27,927 nt of DNA from contig NZ_CABUHK010000070.1 in NCBI RefSeq assembly GCF_902491285.1, positions 1 through 27,927 on the forward strand, written 5' to 3'. A model generated the notes under the pieces. The model had not been told where the DNA came from. It ran no database searches and was given only the letters and a program-made list of their open reading frames with translations. The translations under genes and the position numbers were made by a program. Origin of the DNA: an uncultured Bacteroides sp. Its GTDB lineage: Bacteria; Bacteroidota; Bacteroidia; Bacteroidales; Bacteroidaceae. This document shows positions 15,960-23,537 of this stretch, piece by piece; within the stretch, counting starts at the first letter, position 1, and the number at the start of each line of letters is the position of its first letter.

Positions 15960-17360
15960 TTATAGAAACTGCTTATTTGTTACAAGAGCATCATAAGCTT
16001 TATTTACTGCTATAGTGAAAACAGACGGATAATCATTGCAAAATGACTTTCCAAAACCGCTTTCTATATTGTAATCAGCCTTAGCTAAACATCCACCACC
16101 ACAAAGGAGGCCATATTTACAATGAGAACATTTATGAGATACTGAAATATTGTGCTCATACCAATGCTTTGAGGCATCAGAGTATTCTAATATGCCTTTG
16201 CCATAATGTCCTATAATATGCTTTTTATCTCCAACTGTTTGATAGCACGAATAAAAGTCGCCATAAGGATCAAAGATTGCACTACCTGATTGAGCACCAC
16301 AATAAATAGAATGCAATTCAAATATCTTTTGGGTTCTAATCGTTGCCTCTATTTTATTAAGAGTTCCATAGTCCTGGCAGTTATATCTAAATTTTTCTTT
16401 TTTATGCAAATCATGAAATTTTTTCGCACCAATATACTTCAATTTTTGAGAGGTCACATCATTATTATCACCACGGAGTAATGCCGAATACATTTTAAAA
16501 TTTGGCAAACTAGCATAACCTAACTGCTCAAATAATTGCCCCAAGTAATGTAAGTCTGCAAAATTATTGGCATCAGTATTAACCCGAACCATTACTTTTA
16601 TCCCACGTTGCAAAGCCATACCAATATTTTCAATTATCTTATCGAATGATTTTCCCATAATATAATGAGTTCTACGCTCATCATGCCTTTCTTTGCAACC
16701 ATCAACGGTTATTTGCAAAGCTTCAATAAGTCCTGGAGTTAAAACATCCATATATGCTTGTAGATCATAGCCATTAGTGATAGCATCAAATTTATAACCA
16801 AGACTTTTTCCCCGCTTTAAAATATAATCAATAATTTCTCTATTTTCCTTAAGCAAGGGTTCTCCTCCGTATAAAGTAATTATTTTGTTATGCAATTCTT
16901 TTTGGGGCTCTATCAATAACATAGCCTCATAGGCTTTATCCACTAGTTCTTTTGAAAAGACTCTTTTAGACCAATGGCGACCATCTTGTGAGATGTTGGT
17001 TTCAAAACAATAAGGGCATCTGAAATTACAATTATAAGCAACCAAAAAAGCAAAACTTTTAAATAACTTTTTATCTCTTTGATGAAAAAGATGAGCTAAG
17101 TGTTGCACATAATTTAGCTCTTCGTCTATATTTTTATCTGTCAAATATCCTCTAGAGTACAACATTTTAGTAGTTTCGACCGAGAAAGGAGAATCTACAA
17201 ACTCCTCCTTACTCATTTTTTTTATCTGATCTGCTAAATCTTTTCCAACTATGTCCATTGCTCCTGTATAACCATGGATGAGCATATATTTATCATCAGT
17301 ATGCTCTAATTTTACTGATATTACGTAAGACGATTTTCTATACAGTTCAATATTTTTCAT
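15960..17360 (-). CDS. Radical SAM/SPASM peptide maturase
   Basis: A 466-residue enzyme. Residues 1-95 look like a PqqD-like leader-binding domain (LIHGYTGAMDIVGKDLAD, LYSRGYLTDKNIDEEL). The radical SAM core has CNFRCPYC at 111-118 (Cys111, Cys115, Cys118, the CX3CX2C cluster site), then TLYGGEPLL for SAM binding and the ITVDG segment. The C-terminal SPASM domain carries Cys354, Cys372, Cys411, Cys414, Cys420, Cys424 and Cys441, including the CX2CX5CX3C pattern that holds auxiliary Fe-S clusters. This layout is that of maturases that install thioether or C-C links or epimerise residues on ribosomal peptides. The 68-residue Cys-rich peptide 24 bases downstream is the obvious substrate. The gene is AT-rich with long A/T runs. 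No promoter is evident in the 83-base gap ahead, so it may be read from the DUF3244 promoter. Confidence 0.92.
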   Translation of the reverse strand: MKNIELYRKSSYVISVKLEHTDDKYMLIHGYTGAMDIVGKDLADQIKKMSKEEFVDSPFSVETTKMLYSRGYLTDKNIDEELNYVQHLAHLFHQRDKKLFKSFAFLVAYNCNFRCPYCFETNISQDGRHWSKRVFSKELVDKAYEAMLLIEPQKELHNKIITLYGGEPLLKENREIIDYILKRGKSLGYKFDAITNGYDLQAYMDVLTPGLIEALQITVDGCKERHDERRTHYIMGKSFDKIIENIGMALQRGIKVMVRVNTDANNFADLHYLGQLFEQLGYASLPNFKMYSALLRGDNNDVTSQKLKYIGAKKFHDLHKKEKFRYNCQDYGTLNKIEATIRTQKIFELHSIYCGAQSGSAIFDPYGDFYSCYQTVGDKKHIIGHYGKGILEYSDASKHWYEHNISVSHKCSHCKYGLLCGGGCLAKADYNIESGFGKSFCNDYPSVFTIAVNKAYDALVTNKQFL

Positions 17361-17443
17361 TTTTTTTACATATCAAATTTTCTACTCAAATAAGTTCTTT
17401 ATCCACTTTATCAGAATTGTTTAATATGATAGTTTTAAAGTTT

Positions 17444-17824
17444 TCATAAGCTAAAATCTCCATATAATTGCCAGTTTGCTGACGACAATTCAATTTTGTA
17501 ATCTCCTGTTTCTTCTGTACCTAAATCAATAGTTATATGCTTTATGCTAGCATTATAAGTTTGCTCATACACTACTTCACCTGTTGACATATTCGTTATG
17601 GTTATTTTAAAATCGGATTCGAAGTCTAATGACTCGGCCGTTAATAAATGCTCCATGAGAAATACTTGTGCCGGGAATAGGGTACGTTGTGAAGAATGTT
17701 GTTCTGAGCCACGTATTATAACAGTTTGGCGTGTTGAATAAGTATCAATCTCACTATTGGCAAAACGCGGTAATTGTGTGAATAGCATGCTGCATAGTAC
17801 GAAAATAAATAGTTCTTTCTTCAT
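17444..17824 (-). CDS. Secreted DUF3244-family protein
   Basis: A 126-residue protein with a signal peptide (MKKELFIFVLCSMLFTQLP..., cleavage probably near residue 23). The mature part is a single beta-sandwich with the family's closing pattern: FKITITNMSTGEVVYEQTYN, then GDYKIELSSANWQLYGDFSL at the very C-terminus. DUF3244 proteins are frequent in Bacteroides, secreted, and of unknown function; they are often encoded next to TPR-type regulators or modified peptides. Here it sits between the TPR-HTH regulator and the maturase. The two neighbours are 83 and 133 bases away, and it has its own TAnnTTTG promoter box. It could be a ligand or partner for the periplasmic TPR sensor, but this is inference. 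Confidence 0.85.
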   Translation of the reverse strand: MKKELFIFVLCSMLFTQLPRFANSEIDTYSTRQTVIIRGSEQHSSQRTLFPAQVFLMEHLLTAESLDFESDFKITITNMSTGEVVYEQTYNASIKHITIDLGTEETGDYKIELSSANWQLYGDFSL

Positions 17825-17864
17825 GTCTGTAAAATATAAATTCGGTTTTTCATTTTTGATGTTA

Positions 17865-17938
17865 CAAACATAGGGCTTAGAGTTGGTTTGGTTTGTGTAG
17901 CATTTTGTTAAAACTTAATTAACAAATACGCATTTGTT
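17865..17938 (-). promoter_or_regulatory. Promoter of the DUF3244-maturase-peptide operon with upstream dyads
   Basis: On the minus strand a perfect TAnnTTTG box (TATGTTTG, 17865-17872) lies about 41 bases ahead of the DUF3244 ATG. No TTTG is present at -33, which fits an activator-dependent promoter. Just upstream are two overlapping dyads that cannot both form: TTTGTTAA/TTAACAAA (17904-17911 with 17919-17926) and AACAAAT/ATTTGTT (17921-17927 with 17932-17938). They could be an operator for the adjoining TPR-HTH regulator. Confidence 0.5.
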
Positions 17939-17957
17939 GAAAATCAATACATTACAT

Positions 17958-19868
17958 TTAAATCTCTTCTATCAGAATATCAAATTTTATAGGCGTCTCT
18001 ATATTCATCCTCTTCATAATAGCATCTCTTCTTTTGTATGCAGCATTGGAAGTGCAGCCAAATACATTCGCAATATCGGCATATTTTATGCCAATTTTAA
18101 CCAAACAACAGAAATAGACATCTTCTTTCAATAGTCGTTCATGCTTCCCCGTCAATCGTCCAATAAATCCATGTGTTAATTGATCTATTTCCGCAATCAA
18201 TGTTTCCCATATTTCATTCGGTACTTTTTCGTTTGCATCCGGATTTTCATAATTGTGTTGTTTTATGGTTAATAAGGTCTTGTAGGCGACAGACCGACTT
18301 GTTAATAAACTATCGAACAAATAACTTTTTTCTTTTTTGATGTTAGTCAGTTGCTCTGTTAAATGGATATTATATTTCGCATCATCTGGTAATTGTATTT
18401 GTTTCATAAGTTGTTCTATTTCTTTCTCTTTATCTGCAATAGCTTTTTTTATATCTGTGTATATCTTATCTTTTTCTTTTAATAATTCATTGAGACAGCT
18501 ATTCAGTTGATTTAAATATTGTTTATCTTCATTATACTCACTACATTTTTGTCTCAATTTCGCTATTTCTGCATCTTTATTCTCCATATCTTTTCTCATT
18601 TGGATGGATTGTGTGGAGATAGTTTGTAATAGAGACTCCTGTTTCAGTTTTAGTTGTTGTGCTTTCTGACGATATTTGATTCGTTTGTATACAAAAAGAA
18701 CAATGAGTATTACTATGAAACTACTCCCGGCGTAGATGTAATACAAGTATAATGATAGGTTACTCCTGTGTTTTTGTTCACTCTGCTGAAGAAGGGTTTC
18801 TTCCTCAACTACTAAAATTTCCTTTGTGCGTTCAATGTGTTTTGTACTATCCATATATGCTTCATAGTTATCTTTGAAATGCAATGCTTCGGTAAAGTCT
18901 CCTTTTTTCCGTGCTACATCTTCTAGTATGATGCAAGCACCAGCTTTAGTGTAAAAACTGGGAGAAAATAGGCTTTTGTAAGCATAGTAAACAGCCGAAT
19001 CGTTTTGATTGCTTCTGCTATAAGCATCACCTAGACTCAGGTATATACCATATAGTTGAGCGGTGTCTTTTTGCAGCATTAGTTCACGTCTGATATATGA
19101 AATAGCCTTTTCTGGTTCTCCCATTTCGTTATAAAGAATTCTTAGGGAGCTAAGAACTTCTATCTTTACATGTGGATTATTTAGTTTTTCAGCAATGGGT
19201 AGGGCGCGGTTTAACAACTCTTCGGCTTTGCCATGAAATGCCGCTCCTTTCATAATACAAATATCAGCTCGTTGTACAAGTAACGTTGCTAAATGGGCGG
19301 AATCTGCTTCTTGTTTAAGAAGTTCTTCTTCGCATACATAAAGAGAGTCCGCTTTGTCCAGTAACTCTTGCTGGAAGTATACATACCCAAGGTTTCCATA
19401 CAGTATGCACAATAGTTTGTGGTTTTTGGATTGTTTCACTAGTGGCATTGCAGTGAGAAATTCACGAGTGGTAGCAGGATTATCTCCTAATTCTTGATAC
19501 ACTCTTCCAAGATAATAATGGGCTTTTGCCTGCATTTCTATGTCATTGTCTATCGAATCATAATATTCAGTGGCTATGCGTATTAATGAATCTGTGGTTG
19601 GTATGATGTAGTTTTTGTCTTGTGCCTGAGTGAGTAGCAAGGCATATTTAGCATTTTGGGCAGGTGTTTTTATCTCTGACAGGCAGATATTCTCCAGTAG
19701 ATACAATGCGCTGTCTGGACGGGTGGACATCAATGAATCTGCAGTAGATAAAAGTAAATCTCCACTTCCTTTTTGTTGGCAGGCAAAGGTTACGAATATC
19801 AGATTTAATAAACAGAGGTAATATATTAGTCTGTTATGTTCTTTTGTTTGGTGCTTGATGTTTTTCAT
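17958..19868 (-). CDS. Membrane-spanning TPR regulator with cytoplasmic HTH domain
   Basis: A 636-residue one-piece sensor-regulator. It begins with a hydrophobic signal ending at a possible lipidation site (FACQ, Cys30). Residues about 35-360 are tetratricopeptide-type helical repeats (AKAHYYLGRVYQELGDN, LLCILYGNLGYVYFQQELLD), presumably periplasmic. One membrane segment lies at about 372-394 (IYAGSSFIVILIVLFVYKRI), then a long coiled coil at about 400-500. The C-terminal 60 residues look like a LuxR-type HTH (YADIANVFGCTSNAAYKRRD, with the basic recognition helix). This architecture is common in Bacteroides and usually controls adjacent genes. It is the first gene ahead of DUF3244 and the peptide operon, and so is the likely regulator. 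No good promoter box was found ahead of it. Function as transcription factor is inferred from the HTH. Confidence 0.85.
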   Translation of the reverse strand: MKNIKHQTKEHNRLIYYLCLLNLIFVTFACQQKGSGDLLLSTADSLMSTRPDSALYLLENICLSEIKTPAQNAKYALLLTQAQDKNYIIPTTDSLIRIATEYYDSIDNDIEMQAKAHYYLGRVYQELGDNPATTREFLTAMPLVKQSKNHKLLCILYGNLGYVYFQQELLDKADSLYVCEEELLKQEADSAHLATLLVQRADICIMKGAAFHGKAEELLNRALPIAEKLNNPHVKIEVLSSLRILYNEMGEPEKAISYIRRELMLQKDTAQLYGIYLSLGDAYSRSNQNDSAVYYAYKSLFSPSFYTKAGACIILEDVARKKGDFTEALHFKDNYEAYMDSTKHIERTKEILVVEEETLLQQSEQKHRSNLSLYLYYIYAGSSFIVILIVLFVYKRIKYRQKAQQLKLKQESLLQTISTQSIQMRKDMENKDAEIAKLRQKCSEYNEDKQYLNQLNSCLNELLKEKDKIYTDIKKAIADKEKEIEQLMKQIQLPDDAKYNIHLTEQLTNIKKEKSYLFDSLLTSRSVAYKTLLTIKQHNYENPDANEKVPNEIWETLIAEIDQLTHGFIGRLTGKHERLLKEDVYFCCLVKIGIKYADIANVFGCTSNAAYKRRDAIMKRMNIETPIKFDILIEEI

Positions 19869-19998
19869 AATTCGGCTTTATATATAGTACAATTGTGGAT
19901 TCTACATTGCTTATCTGATCGTTGCTAATTTATGTTTATTTAAAACATTTGTTGGGAGACGTTTTTCGTTTGTTTTGTACGGGGATGAATCAAAGCAG

Positions 19999-20064
19999 TA
20001 CTGAAGTAAGCCGAGCCATGTACTTGACTTACTCAAGTCTCCTACTTGTTACAGCTAAATCTCC
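19999..20064. repeat. Three 22-nt units, start of a periodic repeat tract
   Basis: Three successive 22-base units start at 19999, 20021 and 20043. Each begins with TACT and the last two end with TCTCC; the middle one contains the dyad ACTTGA/TCAAGT. The first unit shares TACTGAAGT and CCATGTA with a unit of the array at 20344. They sit just outside the left arm of the large inverted repeat. The stretch 19869-19998 holds nothing I can name. Confidence 0.55.
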
Positions 20065-20074
20065 TACCAAATAT

Positions 20075-20559
20075 GAAAAGTGAAAAACATCTGCCATCTG
20101 CAACAAAACCGAGATAATGTATTAATTAATAGATGGTTACAGCGTTGCAGATGCTGTTGCAGATGGTTGCAGATGCCCAGGTATCTGCAACACTATAAAC
20201 GAGCCGTATCGGTCATCCTGTCAGTGTCTACTTAAGAAATAGCAGTTCCCTACGTTGGAACTCCCGTTCCCAGGCTGGAAACTCTCGTTTCCAAGCATAG
20301 AAACGAGAGTTTCTGCATATAGATACTGGAGTTTCCACGTAGGGATACTGAAGTTTCCATGTATAGAAACGGAGGCTGATGTTTAGCTATATGTACTGTT
20401 GCCTTGCTCTTAAAAGACAGCTTTCTATCGGCATACAAAGTGTTGCAGATAGCTAGGTAGCTGCAACCATCTGCAACGGTGTCTGCAACGCTGTAACAAG
20501 CTATTAATTAATATATTATCTCAATTTTGTTGCAGATGGCAGATGTTTTTCACTTTTTC
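20075..20559. repeat. Large inverted-repeat element with about 118-bp arms
   Basis: The left arm, 20075-20192, and the right arm, 20441-20559, are inverted copies. Aligned by eye they differ at about a dozen positions and one single-base indel. Each arm opens with a GTGAAAAACATCTGCCATCTG block, shared here as its first 20 bases or so, and holds GTTGCAGATG repeats (20144, 20156, 20166 in the left arm). The 248-base centre carries the 22-nt array. There is no transposase and no target duplication that I can see. The whole could fold as one very long RNA or DNA hairpin. Origin unknown: a non-autonomous mobile element, a structured RNA, or a decayed element are all possible. Confidence 0.85.
20236..20387. 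repeat. 22-nt periodic array of short hairpin units
   Basis: Units start at 20236, 20258, 20278, 20300, 20322, 20344 and 20366, so the step is 22 bases except once (20). The core of a unit is GAAAC-N4-GTTTC, itself a small dyad. Unit 20257-20270 has GGAAC/GTTCC in place of GGAAAC/GTTTCC, so pairing is kept despite change. Two adjoining units (20278-20291 and 20300-20313) also pair with each other perfectly over 14 bp. A 62-codon open frame across the array is not a believable gene. Confidence 0.75.
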
Positions 20560-20667
20560 ATTTTATATAGAGGGATATTTAGTTCATTTCCGTGCAGTTT
20601 TGAGTTATTCTTTGGTTTTGTTATTGTATGGAAACTATACTTGAAGAATCCTTTTTTCTGTTTTGTG

Positions 20668-20696
20668 TCAAAATGTATATCCTTTCAATCAAAATG
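20668..20696 (+). promoter_or_regulatory. Putative RhaR operator (direct repeat, 21-bp step)
   Basis: TCAAAATG occurs at 20668-20675 and again at 20689-20696, in direct orientation exactly 21 bp apart, and ends just ahead of the expected -33 region of the rhaB promoter. AraC-family activators bind two direct half-sites about two helical turns apart in this position. The family regulator rhaR lies at the end of the same cluster. Confidence 0.6.
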
Positions 20697-20723
20697 CGTA
20701 AGGAACACGAGGCGGGAATCGCC

Positions 20724-20731
20724 TATCTTTG
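20724..20731 (+). promoter_or_regulatory. Promoter -7 box of the rhamnose operon
   Basis: TATCTTTG fits TAnnTTTG and lies 43 bases ahead of the rhaB ATG. No TTTG is seen at the -33 position, as expected for a promoter that needs an activator bound directly upstream. Confidence 0.65.
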
Positions 20732-20774
20732 CAATGTAGGTAAATGGATACCTTAAATATATAGACAGAATACC

Positions 20775-22232
20775 ATGAAACAAAACTTTTTTGCAGTCGA
20801 CCTGGGCGCAACGAGCGGCCGTACAATCTTAGGTACTTTCATTGAAGGCGGATTAAACCTCGAAGAGATTAACCGTTTCCCTAACCATCTGATTGAAGTC
20901 GGTGGTCATTTCTATTGGGATATTTATGCATTATATCGTCATATCATTGACGGATTGAAGCTGGTGGCTCACCGTGGTGAATCTATCGCTTCTATCGGTA
21001 TTGATACATGGGGGGTAGATTTCGTATGCATCGGAAAGGATGGAAACCTGCTTCGCCAGCCTTATGCGTATCGTGACCCGCATACGGTAGGAGCGCCGGA
21101 AGCTCTCTTCTCCCGTATTTCGCGTAGCGAAGTCTATGGTAAGACGGGTATTCAAATAATGAATTTTAATTCACTTTTCCAGTTGGATACTTTGCGTCGT
21201 AATAATGATAGCGCACTGGAAGCGGCGGATAAGATTCTGTTTATGCCGGATGCGCTGAGTTATATGCTGACCGGGGAAATGGTGACAGAATATACGATTG
21301 CTTCGACAGCCCAACTGGTGAATGCACAGACCCGTCGTCTTGAACCGGAACTGCTGCAAGCAGTCGGCTTGAGCGAAAAGAACTTCGGTCGTTTTGTATT
21401 TCCGGGTGAAAAGGTGGGAGTGTTGACAGAGGAAGTACAGAAGATAACCGGACTGGGGGCTATCCCTGTGATTGCCGTAGCCGGACATGATACGGGTTCT
21501 GCCGTTGCTGCTGTTCCGGCATTAGACCGCAACTTTGCTTATCTGAGTAGCGGCACCTGGTCATTGATGGGCGTTGAGATGGACGCTCCGGTGATTAATG
21601 CTGAAACGGAAGCCTTGAACTTTACGAATGAAGGTGGTGTGGAAGGTACCATCCGCCTGCTGAAGAATATCTGTGGAATGTGGCTGTTGGAACGCTGCCG
21701 CTTGAATTGGGGGGATACAAGTTATTCGGAGTTAATCAATGAGGCGGATGCTTGCGAGCCGTTCCGTAGCCTGATTAATCCCGATGATGATTGTTTTGCG
21801 AATCCTGTGAATATGGAAAAAGCCATTGCAGAATATTGTCAGGCTACCGGACAACCTGTTCCCGAACAACGCGGGCAAGTGGTGCGCTGTATTTTCGAGA
21901 GTCTGGCTTTGCGTTACCGTCAGGTGTTGGAGAACTTGCGTTCACTTTCTCCCCGCCCGATTGAAACATTGCACGTGATTGGCGGTGGCAGCCGCAACGA
22001 CTTGCTGAACCAGTTTACCGCCAATGCTATCGGCATTCCGGTGGTTGCAGGCCCGTCCGAAGCTACTGCTATCGGTAATGTAATGATTCAGGCAATGGCG
22101 GCGGGAGAAGCAACGGATGTGGCGGGTATGCGCCAATTGATAAACCGTTCCATCCCGTTGAAAACCTATCATCCGCAGGATACGGAAGCGTGGGATATGG
22201 CTTATAATCACTTTAAGAACTGTATCCGATAA
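20775..22232 (+). CDS. rhaB: Rhamnulokinase
   Basis: A 485-residue FGGY-family sugar kinase that phosphorylates L-rhamnulose to rhamnulose 1-phosphate with ATP. It is called rhaK in some Bacteroides work. The first phosphate loop is DLGATSGR (residues 9-16), followed by SIGIDTWGVDF with the catalytic-region Asp, GHDTGSAVAAVP in the middle and the ATP-site VIGGGSRNDLLNQ near residue 400. Length equals that of E. coli RhaB. It is the first gene of the rhamnose operon and is preceded by a TAnnTTTG box and a likely RhaR site. A 45-base gap separates it from rhaA. Core-like G+C composition. Confidence 0.96.
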   Translation: MKQNFFAVDLGATSGRTILGTFIEGGLNLEEINRFPNHLIEVGGHFYWDIYALYRHIIDGLKLVAHRGESIASIGIDTWGVDFVCIGKDGNLLRQPYAYRDPHTVGAPEALFSRISRSEVYGKTGIQIMNFNSLFQLDTLRRNNDSALEAADKILFMPDALSYMLTGEMVTEYTIASTAQLVNAQTRRLEPELLQAVGLSEKNFGRFVFPGEKVGVLTEEVQKITGLGAIPVIAVAGHDTGSAVAAVPALDRNFAYLSSGTWSLMGVEMDAPVINAETEALNFTNEGGVEGTIRLLKNICGMWLLERCRLNWGDTSYSELINEADACEPFRSLINPDDDCFANPVNMEKAIAEYCQATGQPVPEQRGQVVRCIFESLALRYRQVLENLRSLSPRPIETLHVIGGGSRNDLLNQFTANAIGIPVVAGPSEATAIGNVMIQAMAAGEATDVAGMRQLINRSIPLKTYHPQDTEAWDMAYNHFKNCIR

Positions 22233-22247
22233 TTTAATAAATAACCG

Positions 22248-22279
22248 ATAGAATATCATTTTAAACAATAGAATATCAT
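22248..22279 (+). repeat. 12-nt direct repeat ahead of rhaA
   Basis: ATAGAATATCAT occurs at 22248-22259 and 22268-22279; the second copy includes the first two bases of the rhaA start codon. It may be a small duplication in the leader with no function. Confidence 0.6.
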
Positions 22280-23534
22280 GAAAAAAGAAGAACTGATTCA
22301 GAAAGCGTATGAGATTGCTGTGGAACGTTATGCAGCAGTAGGTGTGGACACCGAACAAGTATTGAAAACTATGCAGGATTTTCATCTGTCGCTTCATTGC
22401 TGGCAGGCCGACGACGTTACAGGATTTGAAGTACAGGCCGGCTCATTGACAGGCGGTATCCAGGCTACCGGTAACTATCCGGGTAAAGCCCGCAACATTG
22501 ACGAACTGCGTGCCGATATCTTGAAAGCCGCTTCTTATATTCCGGGTACTCACCGTCTGAACCTGCACGAGATTTACGGAGACTTCCAGGGCAAGGTGGT
22601 AGACCGTGACCAGGTGGAACCCGAACATTTCAAGAGCTGGATAGAATGGGGTAAGGAACATAACATGAAACTTGACTTCAACTCTACTTCTTTCTCACAT
22701 CCGAAATCAGGTGACTTGTCTCTTTCTAATCCCGATGAAGGAATCCGTCAGTTCTGGATTGAACATACCAAACGCTGCCGTGCAGTGGCCGAAGAAATGG
22801 GTAAGGCACAGGGAGACCCGTGTATCATGAATCTTTGGGTGCATGACGGAAGCAAGGATATCACAGTAAACCGCATGAAATATCGTGCATTGCTGAAAGA
22901 CTCCTTAGACCAGATTTTCGCTACCGAATATAAGAATATGAAAGACTGCATCGAATCTAAAGTATTCGGTATCGGTCTGGAAAGCTATACGGTAGGGTCT
23001 AATGACTTCTATATCGGTTATGGCGCTTCACGTAACAAGATGATTACGCTGGATACCGGTCACTTCCACCCGACAGAAAGTGTGGCTGACAAAGTGTCCT
23101 CACTGTTGCTTTATGTTCCTGAACTGATGTTGCACGTAAGCCGCCCGGTTCGTTGGGATTCCGATCACGTTACTATCATGGACGACCCGACTATGGAGCT
23201 GTTCAGCGAAATCGTTCGTTGCGGTGCATTAGACCGCGTACATTATGGGCTTGACTATTTCGATGCATCTATCAACCGTATCGGTGCTTATGTAATCGGT
23301 AGCCGTGCCGCACAGAAATGTATGACTCGCGCCCTGCTCGAACCGATTGCCAAGTTGCGTGAATACGAAGCCAACGGACAAGGATTCCAACGTCTGGCGC
23401 TGCTCGAAGAAGAGAAAGCGCTTCCCTGGAATGCTGTATGGGATATGTTCTGCTTGAGGAACAATGTTCCGGTAGGCGAAGATTTCATTGCAGAAATCGA
23501 GAAGTACGAAGCCGAAGTAACTTCTAAACGATAA
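22278..23534 (+). CDS. rhaA: L-rhamnose isomerase
   Basis: A 418-residue metal-dependent (Mn/Zn) isomerase turning L-rhamnose into L-rhamnulose; E. coli RhaA is 419 residues, and some Bacteroides papers write rhaI. The TIM-barrel metal site is suggested by LDFNSTSFSHP, NLWVHDGSKDIT, the ESYTVGSNDFYIGYG segment and LDTGHFHPTESVADK, with conserved His and Asp ligands. The segment RPVRWDSDHV is another family mark. It starts 45 bases after rhaB and is followed after 3 bases by rhaT, so it is part of one transcript. No irregularity. Confidence 0.96.
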   Translation: MKKEELIQKAYEIAVERYAAVGVDTEQVLKTMQDFHLSLHCWQADDVTGFEVQAGSLTGGIQATGNYPGKARNIDELRADILKAASYIPGTHRLNLHEIYGDFQGKVVDRDQVEPEHFKSWIEWGKEHNMKLDFNSTSFSHPKSGDLSLSNPDEGIRQFWIEHTKRCRAVAEEMGKAQGDPCIMNLWVHDGSKDITVNRMKYRALLKDSLDQIFATEYKNMKDCIESKVFGIGLESYTVGSNDFYIGYGASRNKMITLDTGHFHPTESVADKVSSLLLYVPELMLHVSRPVRWDSDHVTIMDDPTMELFSEIVRCGALDRVHYGLDYFDASINRIGAYVIGSRAAQKCMTRALLEPIAKLREYEANGQGFQRLALLEEEKALPWNAVWDMFCLRNNVPVGEDFIAEIEKYEAEVTSKR

Positions 23535-23537
23535 GTT

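Noticed and set aside
19869..20074. Promoter for the TPR-HTH regulator
   Set aside because: No TAnnTTTG box on the minus strand could be found in a suitable place, so none is called.
20250..20438. A 62-codon frame in the 22-nt array
   Set aside because: Its sequence is simply the translated repeat units; no start context and no similarity to a protein.
20075..20559. CRISPR array
   Set aside because: There are no identical repeats separated by unique spacers, no cas genes, and the units are contiguous and degenerate.
20527..20739. A 70-codon plus-strand frame ahead of rhaB
   Set aside because: It covers the right arm of the inverted repeat, the RhaR site and the promoter, and its Phe-rich translation has no domain.
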